Assembly (NCBI RefSeq): GCF_033807575.1
Contig: NC_084721.1
Coordinates: 4,402,001-4,466,000, forward strand
DNA length: 64,000 bases
From: Cydia pomonella
Taxonomy: Eukaryota; Arthropoda; Insecta; Lepidoptera; Tortricidae
Direction: 5' to 3'
Position numbers and translations under genes: made by a program. Positions 55,301 to 64,000 of the stretch are shown piece by piece. Under the pieces are notes generated by a model, which was not told where the DNA came from, ran no database searches, and worked only from the letters and a program-made list of their open reading frames with translations. The first letter of the stretch is position 1, and each line of letters starts with the position of its first letter.

Positions 55301-57434
55301 AGGTTTTAACTAATAAAATGTAATACAAATATTATTATATAAAATGTAATATACATATAATATATTAATAAATAAAAACTAATCATTTTTTTTTCTTATG
55401 CATTAATGTCATAATTTACTCTCTGTAAAAACTTGTCAATAAACAGTTTAAGGCACAGTATGTATAAGTTACTCTAATTATTATAGATATAAAGTTATAC
55501 AAACACAAAAATCTTAACTAAATCCTAAATCTAACTGACACACAAAAACTATCCTCACAACTCGCCCCGCGCCCCTCCAGATGCAAAGGAGCCCATCACG
55601 CTCGCTGCGTTGCCACGTTGAACAGCGATGGACAACCTCTGCATCAAAAACGACCCAGAGCGAGGGTCATGACCACACTCCCACATGCATCTGCCCACTT
55701 CCCCAATAAATGTCTTGGCCTCATCACACCAACAGCCCGTTATTTAATAAAATACAGGTACTAATAAAATAGGTACAATTGTTTATTTGTATGAACCTAG
55801 TTTATTAGAACATTATTTTATCACCAGCATTTAGTTCTGTACTTCAGCTTCAAACTTAGGGTACTTTTCAGTAGTGCGGGTGCTCATTTTTGACTGCCAT
55901 CTAACAAGTAGGTATGGTAAAACATGTACAGTTGCAATTTTGACAGTCCTATACACATGAACTATATATATATATCTAGAGAATTCCAGCTTTTGTTCCA
56001 TGTAAGATTAAATTGTGTAAAAGAGAAAAATAAATAAATAGGGATTAAAATCATCTTGAAGAGGCTGCATATTTTTGGATGTTTTTTCGTAACTTTTTTT
56101 TTATATTATACAGAATTATGCAAAACTAAGACAGCAAATTACTCTAAATTATATTGTAAGTAATTCAGCATTAAATAAGCTTTCAACCCATATATATATG
56201 AATCTACTTATAACTTTTTTATCAGTAAAAATCTCTGTTACAGAACTTATGACTTGACTATTAGAAAAATAGTAATTATTTTTTTGCAAATAGTGTGGTT
56301 GATAATGAATAAATTGTTGTCATTAAAAACATTTAAACTGTTGTGAGTCATAATTACATTAACCCTTATTTAGTTATAGTATGATTTATCAACCACATAT
56401 AATAATTCATACTTTATTTTTTAATTTTATTTGTAATTTGTTGTGTATATTATGGACTGTGTGTCATGTTTCAATAGAATTATGTTTTTTAAATAGTACT
56501 CATGTTTTAAAATTAAACAGTATATAATTTAAAAAACACTTATAAGACAATTAGATAATAGTTATACCTATCAAAATTAATATTAATAGAACTGACAATA
56601 TTGGTTGTGTGCAGCCACATATCTTACTTTCCAAAAAGTTGGGCTACAATATTGTACCCATAAGTGTCCTGGTGTGCCGGGGTGTGTGCCCCACTACTGC
56701 CAACCCAAAGAGTTGAATCTGCAGCTCCCTTATCAGGGTAGCCAAACTTCTGCCAGGACACTTCCTAAAGAAAAAAACAGGGTTGAAAAAAATACAAATA
56801 TATTCTCAAGAGCATAATATAATACAAATTACAAAGTTTGTGTTATAATAATCAACTATGTTTTTACAAAACACATGTTACATAGAAAAGCAAGAGGAAA
56901 ATAAGAAAGAAGCTTTGTTTTTAATTAAATCATAAGACTTAAAGGGCATCTACAAGTGCTACGCAAGGATGTTGTCTAAGACAATACTAGGCTTGGGCAA
57001 CATAGGTGGGCAACATTTCCCACAACAAATTTAGATCTTAGCCTGCCATCAATGCCATGTCCTTTTAAAATGCCAAAGAGGTTAAAAAGAATACTTATTC
57101 AACCCACCTTAAGAAACTCAGCGTGTTCGTCAAACCACTGGGGTAAATGTTTATAATCGAAATACATCCAATGTTCACTAGTAGGAGCCTGGGTGATGAA
57201 TTCCTTAAAGGTCATAGATTTTATTTCACATTTCCTCTCCCAGCAGGGCTCGTCGGATACCAGATGCTTCCTTAAACATCTAAACGGTACTTCTTTATTC
57301 CCAAAAGCTGAACACCATTTTTCCATGTCCCACCGGTATAATGGCCAGTCTGATATATAATTTCGAAACACAAGCGGCATAGTCATATTTTGAGTAACTT
57401 TGCGAACTAAATCGCTAGACAACGTTTCAGTCAT
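48313..57434 (-). CDS. HSPBAP1: HSPB1-associated protein 1 (JmjC domain), complete, six exons, 405 aa
   Basis: JmjC-fold 2-oxoglutarate/Fe(II) oxygenase-like protein. Exons in transcript order: 57108-57434, 56628-56764, 55081-55205, 52294-52418, 50072-50182 and 48313-48705; phases join into 1218 nt. It starts MTETLSSDLVRKVTQNMTMP; exon 1 contains VFRNYISDWPLYRW and HWMYFDYKHLPQWF. Exon 2 has WVGSSGAHTPAHQDTYGYN with the HxD iron ligands. Exon 3 has KKRWILFPPES and RVPYEESSVYS. Exon 4 has VVPRGWWHYVQNVDSVNI with the distal His. Exon 5 gives EKDNSTRVSEALTKIMVAQ; exon 6 is basic/acidic and ends IELVKQNLFSRLK. These blocks match vertebrate HSPBAP1 in order, so the fold and metal site look intact; its substrate is not established. 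Intron 4 holds a large array of exon 4 relics, and a LINE sits ~175 bp upstream of the start codon. Confidence 0.95.
48937..49035 (+). repeat. Retroelement 3' tail, copy 2
   Basis: 'GGCCCAATGGTAGACTGGTA' GAGAATGCCTTTTGGCA 'ctaagcccgc' then GTGCAATAAAGTTTAAATG. Same family as 18060-18175. It lies in HSPBAP1 intron 5. Confidence 0.65.
49264..49348. repeat. Hairpin, poly-C tract and (CA)n
   Basis: A hairpin (TCATAATTGTTGTGTAAACC / CTACAACAATTATAACACC) is followed at once by a C-tract (six C, one G, about twenty C) and then (AC)n. On the HSPBAP1 transcript strand this reads (GT)n then poly-G. Confidence 0.9.
49349..50071. other. HSPBAP1 intron 5, remainder
   Basis: AT-rich; no recognisable feature. 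Confidence 0.4.
50183..51340. other. HSPBAP1 intron 4, distal part
   Basis: AT-rich; chance open frames only (50360-50659, 50590-50772 minus). Confidence 0.4.
51345..52293 (-). repeat. Array of about eight relic copies of HSPBAP1 exon 4 with donor
   Basis: Read on the minus strand, the exon end plus donor (CTACCGCAC|GTGAGTCACATTAC) recurs. On the plus strand TCACGTGCGG starts at 52290 (parent), 52136, 51980, 51865, 51763, 51659, 51555 and 51451, with a degenerate eighth relic near 51350. The two nearest relics keep most of the exon (GCGACGCATTAGTGGTGCCG, TGGTGGCACTACGT); the outer ones have an internal deletion and repeat every 102-104 bp (115 bp at the step to 51980). All have frame breaks, so they are intronic. 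Confidence 0.93.
53264..53417. mobile_element. MITE (TIR 'TTAACACATTCACTGCC')
   Basis: TTAACACATTCACTGCC at the left is exactly mirrored by GGCAGTGAATGTGTTAA at the right. Length 154 bp. Confidence 0.8.
53632..54145. mobile_element. ~514-bp MITE with long (~90 bp) inverted ends
   Basis: Left TAGGGTGGTCCTTATTTCGT + CGAAGTTAT and right inverted TAGGGTGCTTATTTCGTCGA + AGTTATA, followed inwards by GGGGCACCC / GGGGTGCCCC and CATTAAGCGG. It is flanked by TA, which fits Tc1/mariner-type insertion. Confidence 0.8.
54693..54890. mobile_element. Probable hAT-like MITE
   Basis: Starts CAGCATTTCCCAAACTATGA + GTCGCGCGACCC and ends near GTAACCACTGA, an imperfect inverted partner (CAGTGGTTAC). Ends of this form occur in hAT elements. 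No clear target duplication, so the boundaries are approximate. Confidence 0.5.
55206..56627. other. HSPBAP1 intron 2
   Basis: AT-rich, with a GC-richer patch at 55555-55740 that looks like an old repeat fragment. No gene. Confidence 0.4.
56765..57107. other. HSPBAP1 intron 1
   Basis: 343-bp intron with a strong pyrimidine tract before the exon 2 acceptor (TTTTTTTCTTTAG on the minus strand). Nothing else. Confidence 0.7.
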
Positions 57435-57599
57435 TTTATTAATTAATGTTATTTATAGTACGGACAGCCGATAACTCGAGACTGTCGAACAAAAGTCCGA
57501 GGTCGAGAGAGACAATCGGGAGAACTGAAGATTCTAATTAAAACGTAGTGATTATATGCTCTTTGATTCTAATGCAATGAGTGCAATGCAAGTATTTCA
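57435..57599. promoter_or_regulatory. HSPBAP1 5' UTR/proximal promoter remnant
   Basis: 165 bp between the HSPBAP1 start codon and the LINE target duplication. Originally this continued into 63165-63774 and the SMUG1 start, forming a ~0.8-kb divergent intergenic region. No core element can be named with confidence. Confidence 0.45.
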
Positions 57600-57759
57600 T
57601 TTCAACTATTTTTTTTTTTTTTTTTTTTTTTTATGGCATCGCGCTCCTGGCGCATTCAGCCAAACGAGTAAAACGGGGAAACGGAATTAAAGGATTACAT
57701 TATAACGGATATGTCGGAATTTGGACAAGGATCAGGGAATGGTAATATATTATAATAAA

Positions 57760-60700
57760 TTATAATTTTATATTATGACGTGAAAGGAATGAATACAATG
57801 ATTTAAATATATATGGAGAAGAATTATTAATATACAGGAGTGTTCTAATAGATGTGGGAAACGGAACTTTTAAATCTGACAGCTGTCTTAATAATATAGA
57901 ACGGTCATATAGGTTACAATTACCTGAAAAGAATATATGATTAAGATCAGCGGGATCAGCTCCACAAATACATGCGGAACTGGCCACGCGATTTTGTAGT
58001 TTCAGGTGTTCCGGTGTACATACGTGACCCAATCTCATTCGAATTAACATACTGGTTGCAGGCTTTGGCAAAGAGATTTTAGCAAACCAAGGTTTGGCAG
58101 GAATTGATCTTTGTATGCTCCGATAATGTAACGCAGCGGCACCCGCACCAGATGCCCATAATTTTGTCCATTCCTTTCTTAGGTATATTTTAGGCAGTGC
58201 CAACAGGTCTTCCGCAACATTCTTAAATGGAAACATGTCTCCAGAACTAATGGCATCTCGAGCTAAGTCATCCACCCTTTCATTACCTTTAATCCCTCTG
58301 TGTCCAGGGATCCAGGCAATGGAAACCGAGTAACCTTTAAGATGACATTTTTGCAGTAGACTACGGATTTGATAAATAATTGGGTTATTAGATTTAGATT
58401 TGAAAGGAAATTTAGATATTGATTGAAGAGAACTTAAAGAGTCTGAAAAAATGACTGTTTTTTTAAGATGCATTATGATGATAAACTCTAATGCTTTAAG
58501 GATTCCAAAGCACTCACCACTATACACAGAGGATTCTGGAGGCAATTTTATCTTTTGGTAAATATTAGATTGAATGTGAAGCACACCAATACCGACACAA
58601 CCATTGGTGGACATCTTAGAAGCATCTGTATACATATGGTTAGCACCCTGACAATCAGTATCAATAAAACTCAGAAATTGTTGATTTTGATCTATATCAT
58701 TCTTTGATATACCTATATCCAGGAGAACTGGTGGAACTAGTATAAGAGACTCATATTCATGCTGAAAAATGGGAAGTGATGAAGAGCTAACAGTGGGAGC
58801 TGAAATAGATTTAAGTTTTTGAAAACTTTTGATTAAGCAAGGAGGGCTCTTGTGTTTCCAATAGTTGGATGTACTTATTTGAAGTAGAAGGTTAGACAAG
58901 ATAATCCAGAGTTGGTGATTAGAGAATTGGGAGCAACGGAAAATAAATCTATCACAAAGATATTGGCGTCGTAAATGGAGCGGAGGCTCACAACACTCAA
59001 CTTGCATAGCATTGATAGGGCTTGATTTCATGGCACCACAAATTATTCTCAAGGCTTTAGATTGAATATGATCTAGTTTTTGGAAGCCAACGACATATCC
59101 AGGCTCTAACAAAAATGTCCCATAATCTAAAATGCTTCTTATTAAGGCATTGTACATTAGTTTCATACAAAAAGGATGGGAACCCCACCAAACTCCAGAA
59201 ACACACCTAAGGATATTAATATTTTTTTCACATTTAGAAACTATGTACTCACAATGTGGGAGACCTGTTAATTTACTATCTAAAATTACACCAAGGAATT
59301 TAGTTTTATCTTTTACTGAAATGGAGTAGTTATCAAATTGCACTTTGATTGGAGGAGGAAATAGTTTTCTAGTAAATAAAACTACAACACTTTTAGGAAC
59401 AGAAAGTTCTAAACCATTAGAATCTAACCATGACCTCAAGAAACATAAGGAACAAGTGACTGATCTACTAGCCTGTTCAGGAGAAAGATTTGATGAATAA
59501 AGTAATAAATCATCGGCATACTGTAAGACCCTAACAGTACCATTTAGAGATGACTCTAAATCAGATGTATAGATATTGTATAATAATGGACTTAATACAG
59601 ACCCTTGTGGTAGTCCTCTCCACACTAAACGAGAAATTCTATTGTTGTCATTTATAAGACTGATGGACCGTTCAGATAAAAGGTTTATTACAAAATGACT
59701 TAACATTTGTGGAATGCCTAACTTGAAAAGCTTTTCCTGTAACACTGAAACTAATACATTATCATAAGCAGCACTTATATCCAGAAAAGCAGCTACTACT
59801 GACTCATTTTTAGAAAATGCCAGTCTTATATCTGCAATTAATATTGACAAACTATCATAAGTAGATCTACCTTTTCGGAATCCAAACTGACTATGAGATA
59901 ATAAATGGTTCTTTTCAACAAAAAATTCTAGCCTGTTTTTAATTAAGTGTTCAGCTACTTTTGCAAATACTGAGGAAAGGGCAATAGGGCGATAGGAAGA
60001 AACATCTGATGCTGGTTTATTGGGTTTTAAAATAGGAATAACTATCTGGGATCTCCATGAATCTGGGACTATACCGGACTGGATAACCGAATTTATTATG
60101 CTCAGATAATAAGTAAGTATGCCATCACTGGCATTTACTAAAAATGAGTAAGGCACACCATCTTCACCAGGAGCACTATCTTTTAAATTGCTTAAAACAC
60201 CTTTTAGTTCCTCCATTTTAAAAGGGCAATTAAAAGTGGAGTCTAAGGAAGGATCATATAAGAAGGTTGCAGGTTGGAACACAAACTCTTCAGGAACAGA
60301 TGAAGGTGCTAGTCTGTCTATAAATTGTTGTGCAAGATTAGGAGGCAGTGTACGCCTTGAGGGTTCATTGAATGCATGTCTGAACCTTTTGATGTTGTTC
60401 CAAACTATGGAAGGTTTTACATTAGGATTGAGAGACGCACAGAATCGTCTCCAACCTTCATATTTCTTCCTACGTAACAATTTTTTAGTATCACGTGCGA
60501 CCTGCATGTAAGACTCAAAGTTTTCAGTAGTCATAAAATGACGATAAAGTTTTTCAGCCTCCTTTCGTTGTTTAATGGCTTGGGAACAATCCTGATCCCA
60601 CCAAGGAGGAGAGGGGATTTTATTAATTACAGTATTTTTTACAGGAAATACATCATCAGCTGCTTCTGTGATCACCCGGGCCAAAGCAACCGAGCAACCA

Positions 60701-61503
60701 ACTACGTCAGTATCATCTAAACTAGGCAAAAACAATAATTTCTTCTCTACACAGCATTTAAAGTTTTTCCAGTCAGCATTACATAGATTGTATTTAAGCC
60801 TAGGGCTAGGTTTCGGAGATGGTCGTGTAGATGAAGGAAATGAGACTATAATTGGAAAATGATCACTACCAAATGTAGAATCTAGAGTTTGCCAGGTGAA
60901 AGAAGATGCCAGTTCAGCAGAGCAAATGGATAGATCAACAGCGCTGGGTGATTCTGTAGGCGCTGTACGGCGAGTTGGAGAGCCAGTATTCAGGACACAA
61001 AGATTGTGATCATCTAAGATTTTTAAAACACGATGTCCATTATAGTTGGATACTGAACTGCCCCAAAACTGATGGTGTGAATTGAAATCTCCTAGAATCA
61101 ACAAGGGCCTAGGTAGAGAGGAAATTATTTGTTCTAATTCATTAAAAATAGAAGATGATTGATGAGGAATATATACAGAGAGGATGCAGATGTTATTTAC
61201 AATGGCAGCAATAATTGAAAAATCATCACTATGAGATGGGAGATGAAGAGATGAAAATGATTCAGAATTCCTGACGAGTAAAGCTACTCCACCCCACCCG
61301 TCAGGACGGTCCTCTCTGAGGCATGAATAGCCAGTAGCTCTTAGAAGAGCTCCAGGCTTGAGCCATGTCTCAGATAGGGCAAAAACACAAGGTTTAAATT
61401 TATTTAGTAAATGAATGAAATCATGTTTTTTATTGATTATGCTTCTGCAATTCCATTGTATTATATTGTCCATTGTTTTTAATTGCAAATGTAAGAGAGT
61501 CAA
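57760..61503 (-). CDS. LINE ORF2: endonuclease, reverse transcriptase, RNase H (1247 aa)
   Basis: Copies the element's RNA into a nicked chromosomal target. Domains in order: apurinic-type endonuclease (QWNCRSI near residue 17, SETWL, LGDFNSHH, final SDHFPI near 215); reverse transcriptase (SYRPIALSSVFAKVAEHLI, FGFRKGRST, GLPQGSVLSPLLYN and the catalytic QYADDLLLY near 660-670); RNase H (MYTDAS, YSGECFGI, FSDSLSSL and WIPGHRGIKGNERVDDLA, with the acidic residues present); and a C-terminal Cys-His motif (CICGADPADLNHIFFSGNC). A likely alternative start is the Met of MDNIIQWNCRS, ten residues in. The frame is uninterrupted and all catalytic motifs look intact. It overlaps the end of ORF1 by 74 bp in another frame, so translation probably needs reinitiation or frameshifting. 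Confidence 0.95.
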   Translation of the reverse strand: MTLLHLQLKTMDNIIQWNCRSIINKKHDFIHLLNKFKPCVFALSETWLKPGALLRATGYSCLREDRPDGWGGVALLVRNSESFSSLHLPSHSDDFSIIAAIVNNICILSVYIPHQSSSIFNELEQIISSLPRPLLILGDFNSHHQFWGSSVSNYNGHRVLKILDDHNLCVLNTGSPTRRTAPTESPSAVDLSICSAELASSFTWQTLDSTFGSDHFPIIVSFPSSTRPSPKPSPRLKYNLCNADWKNFKCCVEKKLLFLPSLDDTDVVGCSVALARVITEAADDVFPVKNTVINKIPSPPWWDQDCSQAIKQRKEAEKLYRHFMTTENFESYMQVARDTKKLLRRKKYEGWRRFCASLNPNVKPSIVWNNIKRFRHAFNEPSRRTLPPNLAQQFIDRLAPSSVPEEFVFQPATFLYDPSLDSTFNCPFKMEELKGVLSNLKDSAPGEDGVPYSFLVNASDGILTYYLSIINSVIQSGIVPDSWRSQIVIPILKPNKPASDVSSYRPIALSSVFAKVAEHLIKNRLEFFVEKNHLLSHSQFGFRKGRSTYDSLSILIADIRLAFSKNESVVAAFLDISAAYDNVLVSVLQEKLFKLGIPQMLSHFVINLLSERSISLINDNNRISRLVWRGLPQGSVLSPLLYNIYTSDLESSLNGTVRVLQYADDLLLYSSNLSPEQASRSVTCSLCFLRSWLDSNGLELSVPKSVVVLFTRKLFPPPIKVQFDNYSISVKDKTKFLGVILDSKLTGLPHCEYIVSKCEKNINILRCVSGVWWGSHPFCMKLMYNALIRSILDYGTFLLEPGYVVGFQKLDHIQSKALRIICGAMKSSPINAMQVECCEPPLHLRRQYLCDRFIFRCSQFSNHQLWIILSNLLLQISTSNYWKHKSPPCLIKSFQKLKSISAPTVSSSSLPIFQHEYESLILVPPVLLDIGISKNDIDQNQQFLSFIDTDCQGANHMYTDASKMSTNGCVGIGVLHIQSNIYQKIKLPPESSVYSGECFGILKALEFIIIMHLKKTVIFSDSLSSLQSISKFPFKSKSNNPIIYQIRSLLQKCHLKGYSVSIAWIPGHRGIKGNERVDDLARDAISSGDMFPFKNVAEDLLALPKIYLRKEWTKLWASGAGAAALHYRSIQRSIPAKPWFAKISLPKPATSMLIRMRLGHVCTPEHLKLQNRVASSACICGADPADLNHIFFSGNCNLYDRSILLRQLSDLKVPFPTSIRTLLYINNSSPYIFKSLYSFLSRHNIKL

Positions 61504-62956
61504 TCATAGGGGCAACGTGGGACGGTAAAGTAAGGTTTGGCTTGGACAAAAGAGTTCTTAAGGCCTCAATAGACTCAGCGATTACTAGTCGTTCTTCCTT
61601 TTCTGTTTCCTGACGTAGAGCACAACCGTTTGCAGGAGAAGGGATGGAGTATTCACTTATTATGGCCCGATGTGCAGCCACATCATAGCCATGGGTAGTC
61701 TTTTTAACAGAAGGACGAGGTTTCAACAAAATAGTTTTTCTGCTGCTATGGCTAGGAGGGCGCATATTCGAACTAGGGTTTGTAACTGAATTTTGAGCAC
61801 TATTATGTGGTAAATTTGATTGTATATGTGGTTGTGACTTAACCATATCAGCAAACGATTTCGATATAGCTGGGTGCAGTTTAACGGCTTCTCCATAGGA
61901 GATGCAGTTATTTGCCATACTGACTTTAATTTCTTTTTGCCTTACATGTTCTGGGCATGACCTGTTTGTGGCAAAGTGAAAGCCATTGCATAAACAGCAA
62001 ATGGCATCCTCCTCCTCCACTGCACAGGTATTTCCAGGATGCATTTCCCCGCACTTGAAACATTTAGGCTTCGAACGACAGTTATTTTTGGTATGTCCAA
62101 ATTTACAGCATAAAAAGCATTGAATGGTAGGAAAAATGTACAATTCAACGGCAAGAGAGTTGTAGCATGAAAAGACTCGTTTCGGTAATACTTGACCGTC
62201 AAATGTCAATACAACTGTCTCTGAGGGTTGCCAGGTAACAGAACCGTTAACCACAACTCTGTGGTTCAAACGTCGTACTTTTAATACTTTTCCACACCCC
62301 ATGGGCACGGAAATGTTGGAAACTATTTCCTCCTCCGACCACTGTGCTGGAATACCTCGAACCAAGCCCATACGGGTCACAGAAAACGACGGAATGTATG
62401 CGGTAAGATTTTCTGATTCAAGACACGTATCAGTAACAAATAAGTTTGCGTCAACGTAATTTGAAAACGACATCGCTATACGTGTCCTACCAATGCGCTT
62501 AACACTTCCATTTATAATGTTTCTGAAGCCTTTTTTTAGTAAAAATTTCCCAAAGGACACCGGGTGCAGAGATGATTTTGCATCTGTTTGTTTCATTTGT
62601 ACGTGCACCGTGAAGGGAGCAACATCGGAAGATGAAAATAAATTCCTGCCAACCTTGGTATTAGAAGAGTCATTTTTTGTATTTAAGTTATCCGAAGAGT
62701 TTTTGGTAACCTGAATGTTAGAGTTTGAAGGAGCTTGGGTTTCTTGTATGATGTTCTGACAATCGCACGAATAGTCCCCGCCATTATTTTTCCTTCTTTT
62801 TTTATTACATGTTTTGCATCTTTTGTGACTCTTATTTCTTTTCAATTCACTTCTGCTCCCCACAGAAGAGTCCGTGTCCATTGCTGAATCGATAATAACA
62901 TTACTTCCGACCTGGAGGTTATCACCTCCAGGGTCGGGAGGATCGTCATCCCCCAT
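61430..62956 (-). CDS. LINE ORF1: zinc-knuckle RNA-binding protein (508 aa)
   Basis: Gag-like protein that binds the element RNA. It starts MGDDDPPDPGGDNLQVGSNV. The N-terminal ~150 residues are polar and basic with a cysteine cluster (CKTCNKKRRKNNGGDYSCDC). A folded middle domain (~130-270; FTVHVQMKQTD ... VTRMGLVRGIPAQWSEEEIV) resembles an RRM-like module. Three CCHC-type knuckles follow: CFLCCKFGHTKNNC, CFKCGEMHPGNTC and CCLCNGFHFATNRSC. The C-terminus ends MELQKHNQ. This layout is typical of ORF1 in I/jockey-group LINEs. The frame is uninterrupted. Confidence 0.93.
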   Translation of the reverse strand: MGDDDPPDPGGDNLQVGSNVIIDSAMDTDSSVGSRSELKRNKSHKRCKTCNKKRRKNNGGDYSCDCQNIIQETQAPSNSNIQVTKNSSDNLNTKNDSSNTKVGRNLFSSSDVAPFTVHVQMKQTDAKSSLHPVSFGKFLLKKGFRNIINGSVKRIGRTRIAMSFSNYVDANLFVTDTCLESENLTAYIPSFSVTRMGLVRGIPAQWSEEEIVSNISVPMGCGKVLKVRRLNHRVVVNGSVTWQPSETVVLTFDGQVLPKRVFSCYNSLAVELYIFPTIQCFLCCKFGHTKNNCRSKPKCFKCGEMHPGNTCAVEEEDAICCLCNGFHFATNRSCPEHVRQKEIKVSMANNCISYGEAVKLHPAISKSFADMVKSQPHIQSNLPHNSAQNSVTNPSSNMRPPSHSSRKTILLKPRPSVKKTTHGYDVAAHRAIISEYSIPSPANGCALRQETEKEERLVIAESIEALRTLLSKPNLTLPSHVAPMIDSLTFAIKNNGQYNTMELQKHNQ

Positions 62957-63164
62957 TACATATATACGAAAAAACTTACCAACTACGACGAAATTACACT
63001 AATTATATATACAAATACAACAATATATACAAACTATGTGAAAAATTATATACAAATTACTGATTCCCTGATCTATAATATTAAAATGGAAATTAAATTT
63101 ACAAGAAACCTAAAACTGGACCGCCGCGTTTCACGTTTCCCGCGCTTTTTTTCTTTCAACTATT

Positions 63165-63774
63165 GTCACTATTGTATTGACAGTATTGATTAGTGACAGT
63201 GACAGCTTAGACTGAATGTTCGAAAATTTCATCAAACATTTAAAAACATTTGATTGATTAAATGCATACGTAAAAAACAGAAAAGTTTAAAGAATATCAA
63301 AATATCTCAATACATTTCAACATTTTTTTTAAATATAAGTATACAAATACATTAGGTTAGCGAAGTAAAATACATATTTATGTGTTTTGGAACGTTGCAC
63401 CATTAAATAACATGCGTTCACAATACTAATTTACGGAAGGTGGAGATAATTCCACACTCCATATACTAATTTTAATAAAAAAAAATACTTCAGAAAAGCA
63501 AAAAGATAGCAAAAAAAAGTCCTATGGATGTGGATGTGTAAATTTGGTTATTTTTATCATTGGCTTTTGACAATACTACTGCAATACAATGTGAAAATCA
63601 AGTGCTCAAATAATCACGTTTTAGGTTTTAGCCTTTCAGGTTACTGAACGCTTCTTCTAAAAAGTCAAAACAAGCGGGAGCTTGGCATTTGTGTTGTTAG
63701 CGAGCAAATGTTTGTTATTTTGTAATAGCAAAATGAAATAAGTTACACTTTAATCTAAGTTATAAAGGTAAACA
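63165..63774. promoter_or_regulatory. SMUG1 upstream region
   Basis: AT-rich 610 bp between the LINE and the SMUG1 start; it should include the SMUG1 promoter and 5' UTR. No repeat was recognised. Confidence 0.4.
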
Positions 63775-64000
63775 ATGGAAGCTGAAGTAGTGTCTTCTTT
63801 TTTTTCTAATCACAACGAAATTCAAAAGGCATCCAAGGATATAGGCGATGAGTTCCTAGAACTCATAGATGATTTAAATTTCTCCTTGAAACAAATTAAA
63901 TTGCCTCGATCTGTAGAATGCATCTACAATCCTACGTTATACGCGCGGGAAACTTTTGAAATGTATATCAAAAAGTTCTGTAACACGAAAAAGGATGTAA
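63775..64000 (+). CDS. SMUG1: SMUG1-type uracil-DNA glycosylase, 5' end (partial)
   Basis: Nuclear base-excision-repair enzyme that removes uracil and oxidised pyrimidines from DNA. The frame opens at ATG (AACAATGG, good context) and stays open to the window end, 75 codons: MEAEVVSSFFSNHNEIQKAS, an acidic helix, then VECIYNPTLYARETFEMYIK + KFCNTKKDV. The 'IYNPxxYAxExxxxYxxxxC...K.V' pattern matches the segment before the GMNPGPFGM active-site motif of vertebrate SMUG1; that motif lies beyond the edge. It is divergent from HSPBAP1. No in-frame ATG further upstream was seen. Confidence 0.85.
   Translation, partial: MEAEVVSSFFSNHNEIQKASKDIGDEFLELIDDLNFSLKQIKLPRSVECIYNPTLYARETFEMYIKKFCNTKKDV

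Larger units (their letters stand above)
57611..63153 (-). mobile_element. Full-length non-LTR retrotransposon (LINE) with RNase H, both ORFs open
   Basis: Minus-strand element with 5' UTR (to ~62957), ORF1, overlapping ORF2, short 3' UTR and a 22-nt poly(A) tail (T run at 57611-57632). The 11 bp TTTCAACTATT occur on both sides (57600-57610 and 63154-63164), which fits a target duplication. The RNase H domain and overlapping two-ORF layout place it among the I/LOA-type LINEs; the exact clade needs a tree. Open frames, tail and target duplication together indicate a young insertion. It separates HSPBAP1 from SMUG1. Confidence 0.93.

Overview
The window is nuclear DNA from an insect, almost certainly a moth or butterfly. 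Its genes are split by GT-AG introns, the intergenic DNA is AT-rich, and it carries many short inverted-repeat (MITE-like) elements and retroelement tails of types I associate with Lepidoptera. The species cannot be named. No bacterial features, CRISPR array, rRNA or intact tRNA gene was seen.

Layout, left to right. (1) First coding exon of a UDP-glycosyltransferase (minus, 1586-1759). (2) Last two exons of an N-alpha-acetyltransferase 40 gene (plus, 7745-10513). (3) The two 3' exons of a homeobox gene (minus, 15410-17024). (4) A complete seven-exon aldo-keto reductase gene (plus, 21176-36338, 324 aa). Its large introns hold two intronless orphan genes on the plus strand (27100-27801 and 30695-32653) and a possible minus-strand ORF (24273-24626). 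(5) A complete six-exon ELOVL fatty-acid elongase gene (plus, 38560-45751, 276 aa). (6) A complete six-exon HSPBAP1-type JmjC gene (minus, 48313-57434, 405 aa). (7) A full-length non-LTR retrotransposon with both ORFs open (minus, 57611-63153). (8) The 5' end of a SMUG1-type uracil-DNA glycosylase gene (plus, 63775 to the window edge). HSPBAP1 and SMUG1 are head to head, and the LINE sits in their shared upstream region. The genes do not form a pathway; they are independent housekeeping or metabolic genes.

The main finding is recurrent 'exon echoes'. In four neighbouring, unrelated genes, pieces of exons (usually the 3' part plus the splice donor, or the end of the coding region plus 3' UTR) have been tandemly duplicated and lie decayed just downstream of the parent exon. 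NAA40 has three extra 112-bp copies. AKR exon 7 has two to three ~172-bp copies and exon 6 a faint one. ELOVL exon 2 has one copy, exon 3 has an array with a 241-bp two-unit period, and exon 6 has one. HSPBAP1 exon 4 has about eight copies, and its last exon has a 245-bp duplication. Several relics keep, or even improve, the donor site.

Most remaining sequence is introns and intergenic DNA filled with MITEs, a nested hAT element with its target duplication, an RTE tail with an 18-bp target duplication, SINE-like tails and simple repeats. All homology statements rest on reading translations by eye; no database search was run.
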